Below are positions 10,276 to 18,129 of a DNA stretch of 64,000 nucleotides, piece by piece (the stretch's first letter is position 1; every line of letters starts with the position of its first letter). The notes beneath the pieces are model-generated. The model was not told where the DNA came from. It saw nothing but the letters and a program-made list of their open reading frames with translations, and ran no database searches. The position numbers were made by a program, and so were the translations under genes. This DNA is from Nansenia antarctica. Taxonomy: Eukaryota > Chordata > Actinopteri > Argentiniformes > Microstomatidae. The stretch is taken from assembly GCA_963989245.1 (NCBI GenBank), contig OZ022352.1, forward strand, positions 17,713,060 through 17,777,059, read 5' to 3'.

Positions 10276-10536
10276 ACATTTCTGCAAAACACCCACCTGA
10301 GGAGGTTGCGGGTCAAGGCTTTCTGTACTGCTGGTGATATTGACACTGGAGAGGAGCAAACTCCATAAGTCCGATTAGCAGACTTTAGTTTCTGAATTTC
10401 TGTCGATAAGCCTCAGGGACTAATTCGTAGGCACGGAGAACAGTAGCTTTAACAATGTTATAGTCTAAACTATCTGCTAGATGATATATAAACTAGATGA
10501 TTTACAAGAATGGGACACGTTTGTCTATGCAGTTGG

Positions 10537-10776
10537 TTATCCGGTCACACTAATGTTATTTTTTGCATAAAGCATAGACATTTTTACCTCCAATTTCATT
10601 ATTTGATCTGCCTCAGAAGCCTTTTGTGTGATGAATGTAGTCATTGGTGAGGCATGTTTCTGGGCTTCTTGGGCGCGTTTATGTTTTCCTGATTTATCAT
10701 GCTGGCTCACATCACACTTCCCTCCGTGTCCTATGCTAAAGTCTGTGCGGCATATTTTGCACCAAGCATGATTCTC
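10537..10776 (-). pseudogene. BED-like zinc finger segment of a hAT-type gene
   Basis: On the minus strand the frame reads HAWCKICRTDFSIGHGG, then SQHDKSGKHKRAQEAQKH, then SEADQIMKLEVKMSML. This has the C-x2-C ... H-x5-H layout of the zinc finger found at the N-terminus of hAT-like transposases and related fish proteins. The frame runs without a break into the adjacent Gypsy LTR fragment on its 5' side (..VERPFGVYLTKSNVGEN..), so the two are fused. The upstream copy at 8750-8960 has the same finger but is cut by the 664-bp insertion. No full transposase follows. Confidence 0.6.
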
Positions 10777-11063
10777 TCCGACGTTGCTCTTCGTTAAATA
10801 TACGCCAAAGGGTCGCTCAACAGCAGAGCGATCCCCAACCTGACAGTATCCCCCCCCGACGAACGGCACCTGCCGTTCACCTGGGTGCCTCAGGATGTAA
10901 CCGTCGATAGTCCTCAATCAGAGAAGGGTCCAGTATATCCCTCTGAGGCACCCAGGACCGTTCCTCCGGCCCAAACCCCTCCCAGTCCACCAAAAACTGA
11001 AACCCCCTACCCCTCCGACGGCAATTCATGATCCTCCTCACCGTGTATACCGTTTGTCCATCA

Positions 11064-11308
11064 ACTGTATATTTATCTTGTAGATAGTACTAGTTATTTG
11101 TCTGTATTATCTTGTAGATAGTACTAGTTTTTTTTTTTTTTTTTTTGTCTGTCTTACATGTAACGATGAATTGAGAATCAAGGACCCCAATTGAAATAAG
11201 CCAGTGGCTTTCTTGGGTTTTTATCCTGTTAGTTGACCTTGTATGTAATATGTACTTTCATGTACCTACTTCTGCAAATCTTCTAATAAAGTTTTCAATC
11301 AATCAAAA
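11064..11308 (+). mobile_element. Short non-LTR retroposon tail inserted in the Gypsy fragment
   Basis: 245 bp interrupt the Gypsy sequence between CCATCAAC and CGATACGCGG, which are contiguous in copy 1. The insert holds two copies of ATCTTGTAGATAGTACTAGTT, a T-run of about 20 bases, an AATAAA-like signal near its end and a TCAATCAATCAAAA tail, as in the 3' ends of fish LINEs. There is no coding part, and the family is unknown. Confidence 0.65.
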
Positions 11309-11510
11309 AACGATACGCGGCGGGGGGACAGGGGGGGGTGGCGGGGCCAGGGGGCATGTAATGAAGGGCTTCAGGAGGGACACATGAAAGGTGGGATGAA
11401 CCCGCATGGATGGTGGAAGTAGCAGTTTATATGCCACCGGGTTCACCCGCCACACCACCTTGAAGGGTCCCACAAAACGAGGCGCCAGTTTCCTCGACTC
11501 AACCCAGCCA

Positions 11511-12160
11511 GCATTCACTCTCCATGCCACATTCAATAGCATTGTGCCCACCTTTGCCACTCCCAGTGTTTTATTTCGACAGAAGCCGTTTAAGCCGTGT
11601 GTGTGTGTGGTGGATATATATACAAAGTGGTATTCTAATTAGTTAACAGATTGTGACTTTAAAAATATATATATATATCCCACATACCTCCTTATTCATG
11701 TTGCTTTCATCTGAATAGAGAAACACATACACCGTTTGTGATGATACTAACTAGTTACTACATAATAGTGTGTGGACGCTCACTGTTGTTTACTTGCTTG
11801 TACTAGCTACTATTATTATTTACGTATAATCCACCTATTATTGATGAATATGAACACAGTGAATACTGAGGTAACTGGTGATGTGTCTACACAAGTTAGG
11901 TCTAGTCAAGTAGTACAAACAGGAAGCGTCACTTATGTTCATTAGCTAATGTTATTAGCTTGCGTAGCTAGCAAAACAACACAAACAAAGAATACAACAC
12001 AGTAAAATACTGATATCAATACATCATATAAAAACACAAACATACATTATGTTATATCAAGACTGTAGATAAGAGAAACAATCACATCGTTCCCCAAAGA
12101 GGTCTTCAATCACCGTTTTTCTGTTTTTCCAGCAGTGAGGCGCAACACAATTAAACTCTG
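11511..12160. other. No gene seen
   Basis: AT-rich sequence with a (GT)n patch near 11600 and (AT)n near 11665. I find no frame, LTR pair or RNA gene. It separates the Gypsy fragment from the jockey-like LINE. Confidence 0.5.
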
Positions 12161-12162
12161 AT

Positions 12163-13230
12163 TTACCTCTTTGCAGTTATACATAGGGACACAGGGGTAG
12201 GCTTCAAGCATCCAGTAATTATTCTGAGGGAGGTATTGATAGCCACGTCGACCTTTCTCGCATGAGGGCTTCTGCTCCAGACTGGGGCGCAGTATTCCGC
12301 TGCAGAGAAGACCAGGGCTTGGGTGGATATTCTTAGCGTCTTAGCGGAGGCTCCCCAGGTTGTACCAGCAAGGCGGCGGATCAGCGCAGCCCTGGATGTC
12401 ACTTTGGCCTTGACTTCTTCCAGGTGTTGTTTGAAGGATAATGTCCGATCCAGGCGCACTCCAAGGTACTTCGGGGCTTGCTGGACCTCCAGACATTTGT
12501 TGTCAACGCGCACCTCAAGTTCCCTCCTGGCTTCTCTGGTGCTAAGGTGGTATGCCGCTGCGACTGTCTTTCCGACACTGAGTTGTAGACGCCACCTTCG
12601 AAGGTATGCTACCAGTGTGCCTATGTCTACGTTAAGACCCTCTTCCAACGCCTTCCACGTTGGTCGGCTCAGCATGATGGCAAGATCGTCTGCGTAGCCA
12701 TACTTTCTAGATGCTGTATCAGGTAGGTCGTGGATGTAAACGTTGAACAGCATCGGCGAGAGAACAGACCCCTGCGGTACCCCGTTCCTCAGTCTTCTGA
12801 GCCTACTGCACTGGCCACTGCTGGTCTGTAAGATGAAGCTGCGGTTGGAAAGTGTCTCCATGATGAACTTCACCATGTGGCGGTCCGGTATTGTCCTCAG
12901 CAGCTTCAGGTGAAGTCCCCGGTGCCACACGGTGTCGTACATGCAGCAGTCAGATCCAGGTACACTACCCCAGCCTTCTCATTGTCCTGGAAGCTGTCCT
13001 CGATGTCCTGACAGAGTAGTGTTACCTGGTCTGCTGTTGATCTTCCACGACGGAAACCAGCTTGTTCCCGTGGGAGCTGTGAGTCCACCACTGGCTCGAT
13101 GCGGCTATGGATCATCCTCTCCAAGATCTTAAATGGGACACAGAGCAACGAGATTGCTCTGTACGACTGGGTTGACACCGTTTCCCTACCAGAAACTTGA
13201 GTTATGGTTCTAGGCAAGTTAAAGGGGTTG
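12163..13230 (-). pseudogene. Jockey/I-clade LINE reverse transcriptase fragment
   Basis: On the minus strand from about 13215: SYRAISLLCVPFKILERMI, QAGFRRGRSTADQVTLL and VVYLDLTAA (palm, first Asp). A frame break at about 12930-12945 follows, then YDTVWHRGLHLKLLR, NGVPQGSVLSPMLFNVYIHD (motif B), KYGYADDLAIM (catalytic YADD), and APKYLGVRLDRTLSFKQHL. This resembles jockey- or I/Nimb-type LINE RTs rather than L1 or Rex1. The endonuclease and the C-terminus are missing. Its 5' border abuts the 3' end of the Gypsy-C frame at about 13215-13250, so it probably inserted there. Confidence 0.75.
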
Positions 13231-13251
13231 GGATGGTGGCCTGCTGTACTC

Positions 13252-16200
13252 CTAATGGTGCGTCGCACACCCAAGTGTGCATTTGAAGGCAAGGCACAAG
13301 TTTGTCTGGGGAGATGGTCTGTGTTGGTTCCCTGCGCTGATCGCATGAGACTGGCTGCAGGGGGAGCACCAGGCCTGCAGGGGGAGCACCAGGCCTGCAG
13401 GGGGAGCACCAGGCACCTGGGGGTCATTTGCTGGAGTGTTAGCATTTGAGTGGTGGGTTAACGACTCCAACATGTACACGCTCTCAGAGTCACTGTCGTC
13501 ATCTTCATTGACATTAAGCTTGTTAGCTGGTGGGCTTGGAGGTTCGTGGCCAGCCAAGGGCTGCTTGGCCAATGACGGGAGATCGGTTGCAGCACTGTCT
13601 GGGATTACTCTTAATTCTGACCTATGAATGTTCTTCTCTGGCCCCGTTCCATCCCTAAGACGGAGTGTGTAAACTCGGCCATGGTCATCCAGTGTCTTCA
13701 CCACCTCATAAACTGTCGAGTCCCAGACATCATGGATCTTATGACGTCCTAAGGGGTGACTTCTTCTGTAAACAAGGGTTCCGGGTGGCAGTATATCCGT
13801 TACTGTGGGATGGTGTTGATTGTTCCGCCGGTCTGCTGCTGCTTTCAGCTGCTCCCTTGCATGAAGGTACACAGAGTTCAGATGGTCCTGATGTTCGTTG
13901 ACCCAGTCCTGCATTGGTCGGGAGCTAGGGTCCTCATCAGCAGTGCCTAGAAGAAGATCCACTGGTAGCTGGGCCTTTTGCCCAAACATCAACTCATATG
14001 GTGAATGGCCGGTTGACTGGTGTTCTGTGGTGTTGTAGGCAAATAACACCTGGGGTAGATGCTGTGGCCATTTCTTCTTCCTCTCTGGTGGGAGGGTACG
14101 CAGCAGGTCATATAGGGTTCTGTTGAATCTTTCACATTGCCCGTTGCCCTCCGGGTGATATGGTGTTGTTCGACTCTTCTCGATACCATACAACTGGCAC
14201 AGCCGCTTCAACAGATCTCCCTCAAAATTCCTTCCCTGGTCACTATGAATGCGCTTTGGGACACCATAGGTGTAGAACCACCTCTCTGTAAGTATCCGTG
14301 CAACAGTGCTGGCCTTTTGGTCTGGGGTAGGGTAGGCCTGGGTAAATTTGGAGAACACGTCTGTGACCACAAGCACGTTTTCTCTCCCATCACTGGCCTT
14401 GTCAAGTACTGTGAAATCTATGGCCACCACTTCCAGTGGTCTGGAGGCCATGAGGTTTCCCAGGAAGGTTCTGACCTTTGGCTGGACAGCTTTTGCGACG
14501 ACACAGCGGTCACACTTTTGACAGTACTGTTCTATGTCACGTCTCATGTGTGGCCAAAAACATCTTTCTTTGACCAGGTTCGTTGTTCGTTCAATGCCTT
14601 GATGGCCATGGTCATCATGAAGGCTCTTTAGCACTTCAGCTTGCAGGGACTGTGGTAGTAAAAGTTGTAAGATCTCCCTGCCCTCACCAGGAGGATGTAT
14701 GCGGCGATACAAAACACCCTCTTTCGACTGGATCTTGGCCCATTGTTGGACCAGCTTGCGAACGTCTAGACCCTCCATGGCCTGTTCTTGTTTTGAAGGG
14801 GGCCTCCCTCTCCTCCAATAGTGCAGGAAGGAATGGATGATGGGGTCTGCATTCTGCAGAGCTTTCAGATCAGCCTTTTCTCGTGCTGGAAGGGCATCAA
14901 TGTCATGGCTAGTGACTGGGGGCTGATTGAGTCTTGCAGTCTCTCTCTCCCCTCGTAAGACTGTGTCACCTGGGATAGTGATACCAGATGACACTGCAGA
15001 GATGGAGAGTGGGGTTGGCAACCGGGAGAGTGCATCGGCATTGCGGTTAGCCGTGCCTGGGCGGTACTTGATTTCAAAATCAAAGAGGGCCAATTCTGAG
15101 GCCCAGCGTTGCTCCACAGCCCCAAGTTTTGCCGTCTGTAGGTAACTGAGCGGGTTATTATCTGTGTACACAGCAAACTTGGCTCCGAGCAAGTACTCTC
15201 TGAACTTTTCTGTTATTGACCATTTCAGTGCTAGTAATTCAAGCTTCCTTGAGCTGTAGTTAGACATGTTCTTCTCTGTGGGCCGAAGACCTATGCTGGC
15301 AAAAGCAATGGGTTTGCGCTGTCCCTCCTGGTCTTGTGATAAGACTGCCCCCAGACCTGCATTGCTTGCATCTATCTCTAAGATGAATGGCTTCAAAAAA
15401 TGTGCATATCCCAGAACTGGGGAGCTGACCAGTAGACTTCTAAGGGTTTGAAACCCTTGTTCGCACTGTTCACTCCAACGGTCACCCAGCACTCCCTTCC
15501 CAAAGATCTTGGGCTTCTTCCGGCTGCCCTCAACTTCTGCGACTAGGTAATGCAATGGGGCTGCATGTTTTGCAAAGCCTTTGACAAAGCGGCGATAGTA
15601 TGAAGCAAACCCAAGAAAGGACCGAAGCTCCTTGGTGGTGGTAGGTCGTTTCCATTCAGCCACTGCGCTGATCTTGTCTGGGTCAGTGGCTACCCCTGCT
15701 GCAGAGATGACATGGCCCAGGTACTTCACCTCTTGCTGAAAGAAATGACATTTCTTGAACTTCAACTTTAAGTTCTGCTGTTGGAGGCGTGTAAAGACTA
15801 ATTCAAGGCGCTGCAGGTGTTCTTTGAAGGAGGATGAAAAGATGACTATGTCGTCCAGGTACAGAAGCAGGGACTGGAAGCTTTGATCTCCAAAGATGCG
15901 CTCCATCAGCCTCTGGAAGGTGCCAGGCGCATTACAAAGGCCAAACGGCATGCGATTGAACTCAAATAGTCCAAAAGGAGTACAGAAAGCCGTCTTTGCC
16001 TTGTCCTTCTCAGCCATAGGTACTTGATTGTACCCACTGGCAAGGTCAAGGGTTGTGAACCATTGTGCGCCACTAAGAGCATCCAGTGACTCTTCAATCC
16101 GTGGAAGGGGATATGCATCTTTCCTCGTCTTAGCATTCAGCAGGCGGTAATCAATGCACAGTCGCATCTCCCCATCCTTCTTCTGTACCACAACGATCGG

Positions 16201-16758
16201 AGAAGAATAAGGGCTACAACTCTGCCTAACAATACCCCTATCCGACAGTTCCTGAATATGTGGCTTGACTTGTTCATACTGGGAGGGGGGAAGGCGCCGG
16301 TATCGTTGCCTGACAGGGATATCATCCAGTAAAGGAATCTCATGTTGCACTAATGTGGCACAGCCCAAGTCTCCCTCGTCTTGACTAAACACTGTCCTGT
16401 ACTTTTCAAGGAGATCTTTACTTTGCTGCTCCTGGCCTGGAAGGAGGTTAGGCCAAGAAAGAGAGGAAAGGTCTATTGAGGCCGCCTTGCTTGCTTTTAT
16501 AGCTTGCACCAGGGCTACTTTACTCCTACCCTCTACTTCTTCAACGACGACTGCACAGGCATTGGGTCTTAGCTCTACTACATGTAGCTCCCCCAATGCC
16601 GTGTGAGGTGTGAGCCATGCGTCCTGGCAACCAACATTAACAACTGGTATTTCAACTATTCCCTCTTTAACGGCGAGTAGGGCCTTTGAGACCAGCAACT
16701 CTGCTGCAAGGTGATTGCCATCGGTTAGGGGTTCCAGTAGTACTGCGGGCAAGGACAT
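13252..16758 (-). CDS. pol: Gypsy-C pol polyprotein (RT, RNase H, integrase), 1168 codons intact
   Basis: Open over 1168 codons. RT: PIVVVQKKDGEMRLCIDYR, FTTLDLASGYNQVPM, NRMPFGLCNAPGTFQRLM and LLYLDDIVIFSS (catalytic YLDD). RNase H: LEIDASNAGLGAVLSQ and AVYTDNNPLSYL. Integrase: zinc finger HDDHGHQGIERT..CQKCDRC and core residues in VVAIDFTVLDK, RIHSDQGRNFEG and GQCERFNRTLYD (D, D, E all present). These activities copy the RNA and insert the DNA. The C-terminus is an acidic and Pro-rich tail containing a 20-bp minisatellite, with no chromodomain. Upstream, 16667-17065 holds the end of the protease (GLVGMNIIRSCYNELFG) in a different frame, so there is one frame break near 16765. The long open frame suggests a fairly young element that lost its ends. 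Confidence 0.88.
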   Translation of the reverse strand: MSLPAVLLEPLTDGNHLAAELLVSKALLAVKEGIVEIPVVNVGCQDAWLTPHTALGELHVVELRPNACAVVVEEVEGRSKVALVQAIKASKAASIDLSSLSWPNLLPGQEQQSKDLLEKYRTVFSQDEGDLGCATLVQHEIPLLDDIPVRQRYRRLPPSQYEQVKPHIQELSDRGIVRQSCSPYSSPIVVVQKKDGEMRLCIDYRLLNAKTRKDAYPLPRIEESLDALSGAQWFTTLDLASGYNQVPMAEKDKAKTAFCTPFGLFEFNRMPFGLCNAPGTFQRLMERIFGDQSFQSLLLYLDDIVIFSSSFKEHLQRLELVFTRLQQQNLKLKFKKCHFFQQEVKYLGHVISAAGVATDPDKISAVAEWKRPTTTKELRSFLGFASYYRRFVKGFAKHAAPLHYLVAEVEGSRKKPKIFGKGVLGDRWSEQCEQGFQTLRSLLVSSPVLGYAHFLKPFILEIDASNAGLGAVLSQDQEGQRKPIAFASIGLRPTEKNMSNYSSRKLELLALKWSITEKFREYLLGAKFAVYTDNNPLSYLQTAKLGAVEQRWASELALFDFEIKYRPGTANRNADALSRLPTPLSISAVSSGITIPGDTVLRGERETARLNQPPVTSHDIDALPAREKADLKALQNADPIIHSFLHYWRRGRPPSKQEQAMEGLDVRKLVQQWAKIQSKEGVLYRRIHPPGEGREILQLLLPQSLQAEVLKSLHDDHGHQGIERTTNLVKERCFWPHMRRDIEQYCQKCDRCVVAKAVQPKVRTFLGNLMASRPLEVVAIDFTVLDKASDGRENVLVVTDVFSKFTQAYPTPDQKASTVARILTERWFYTYGVPKRIHSDQGRNFEGDLLKRLCQLYGIEKSRTTPYHPEGNGQCERFNRTLYDLLRTLPPERKKKWPQHLPQVLFAYNTTEHQSTGHSPYELMFGQKAQLPVDLLLGTADEDPSSRPMQDWVNEHQDHLNSVYLHAREQLKAAADRRNNQHHPTVTDILPPGTLVYRRSHPLGRHKIHDVWDSTVYEVVKTLDDHGRVYTLRLRDGTGPEKNIHRSELRVIPDSAATDLPSLAKQPLAGHEPPSPPANKLNVNEDDDSDSESVYMLESLTHHSNANTPANDPQVPGAPPAGLVLPLQAWCSPCSQSHAISAGNQHRPSPQTNLCLAFKCTLGCATHH
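13356..13415. repeat. 20-bp x 3 coding minisatellite
   Basis: CTGCAGGGGGAGCACCAGGC occurs three times in tandem inside the C-terminal part of the Gypsy-C frame. Since 20 is not a multiple of 3, successive units are read in different frames. Confidence 0.9.
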
Positions 16759-17065
16759 CTTGGATGAATTGGGGCAAAGCGAGTTTCAGAGAACCAGCAG
16801 GGACCCTGACTGTTGGGCCTAAAACTTTGGCTTTGCCCAAGTAACCTTGATCAAGGAGGTTATCGATGGTTTGACATTCCGATAAGGCCTGCTTCCAACT
16901 CTTACTTATAGTCTTCGTCGGGGGCTGAAAGGGCGTAGGACCAAGTTGGCCAAAGAGTTCATTGTAGCAGCTGCGGATGATGTTCATCCCTACTAAACCA
17001 GGTACAGCGCTTTTTGTTTGTTTGGTGGATGGATCGAGAGCATTTTTTACAACTAAGACGCCCAT
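16667..17065 (-). pseudogene. Gypsy-C protease C-terminal fragment
   Basis: A minus-strand frame upstream of the pol frame with SAVPGLVGMNIIRSCYNELF, the closing segment of a Gypsy protease, then a linker (LDQGYLGKAKVLGPTVRVPA). It changes frame into the pol frame near 16765. The catalytic Asp region lies beyond the 17070 breakpoint and is lost. Confidence 0.65.
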
Positions 17066-17070
17066 CTTTG

Positions 17071-17111
17071 GGTAGGGTTACGGTTAGGGTTAGGGTTAGG
17101 ATTAGGGTTAG
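17071..17111 (+). repeat. Interstitial telomere-like repeat
   Basis: About six slightly degenerate TTAGGG units (GGTTAGGGTTAGGGTTAGG within 17084-17102), located exactly where the Gypsy-C homology stops. Confidence 0.85.
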
Positions 17112-17954
17112 ACATGCCAGCATGTACCAAGTCGACGTAGCACCTAACCCTAGTTTTCCCACATGTACCGTATTCCCACATGTACCTAGACAGAGAAGCG
17201 GAGAGCATTCACATGCAGGGAGGGCTGTCGGCACGGCACCGTTTTAGTGAGGGGAGAGGTCTCTCTGATTCAAGTTTGTTTCATATCATCATTAAAGCAT
17301 TTTACACTGACCTTGATTGTGAGGTGTGAATCATAATGTCCTGATAAGTGGTGTTTCTACTTGATCACTCTGATTTCAACTGCTTACATAACCTCAACCA
17401 GTTAACAAGAGATAATCACCCCAAACCTCAGCTCAAATGTGACAGGGTCTGGTGAAAGGGTCCCCAAGTAAGGCAAGGGCTTCTTTCTTTTTGACAGATT
17501 ATGGAAGTGCAGATTGTAAACTTTCAAATGATGTGTCATACATTGAAATCTAAATAGTTAAAGAAGATATGCTTATTTGAATGTTGGTACACCTCAAACT
17601 AAAATACCGGAGAATATCGTTCTGAAACTAAACAGACGCGTTTGCTACCATCGCATTTGGTAATCACTAAACACTGACCGACAGCAGATCTGGGATCAGC
17701 AAAAGAGCTTTTATTAAATGTACCACAATTTACATATGAGGAGATCTTCCCAGTGCAGAGCACTAGTCATAGAGGAATCACATTCTGCCTGTTGGATTTG
17801 GATTCATACTCTGAGCAAAGTAGCAAGTAAGTGTAATGTCCCACAGCAATTCTAACTACTACAAGTTATGATAAAAAAAAAAGCCATAATAATTTGACAG
17901 CGTTAATATTTTCATATCTGTGATTATAATGCCATAAGACTTACTTCCGTGCCC
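17112..17954. other. No gene seen
   Basis: Non-coding sequence between the telomere-like repeat and a TRIM-3'UTR-like repeat. It includes short repeats of CCCACATGTACC near 17157-17185. No frame or element is recognised. Confidence 0.45.
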
Positions 17955-18090
17955 CTTAGTTCATTGGTAGCAGTAAAAAAACTAAAACAAATCAAAGGAA
18001 ATAAAATGCAATATTGTAAAATGAATAAACAATAAAAACAGTAACATTGTAAGATACAATGATGAATATAAATCATATTCCACTGTATGT
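17955..18090 (-). repeat. TRIM 3'UTR-like repeat, copy left of Rex1
   Basis: CTTAGTTCATTGGTAGCAG, AATAAACAATAAAAAC and AGATACAATGATGAATATAA closely match 20880-20985. That other copy lies just downstream of the SPRY fragment at 21052 on the minus strand, so both look like 3' flanks of two tandem TRIM gene copies. Confidence 0.6.
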
Positions 18091-18129
18091 CGTGGATTTA
18101 TTACCACACTTGTCATCAACTCTCTATAA

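Larger units (their letters stand above)
10245..11510 (-). repeat. Chimeric Gypsy/hAT tandem unit, copy 2
   Basis: Second copy of the unit, lacking the 664-bp insertion but carrying a different one at 11064-11308. The hAT-type part is 10275-10765. The Gypsy part (LTR fragment, purine tract, chromodomain, integrase tail) is 10766-11063 and 11309-11510, where it stops abruptly after CGACTCAACCC. Confidence 0.75.
13252..17070 (-). mobile_element. Gypsy-C: Ty3/Gypsy pol, no chromodomain, both ends lost
   Basis: Minus-strand Ty3/Gypsy element in which only the end of protease, RT, RNase H and integrase remain. No LTR can be identified on either side. The 5' side ends at telomere-like repeats (17071-17111) and the 3' side at the jockey-like LINE (about 13250). 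Gag is absent. Confidence 0.8.

Noticed and set aside
13356..13415. CRISPR-like array
   Set aside because: The units are directly adjacent with no spacers and lie in a eukaryotic retrotransposon frame.
17071..17111. Chromosome end
   Set aside because: Only about six degenerate units, with unrelated sequence on both sides.
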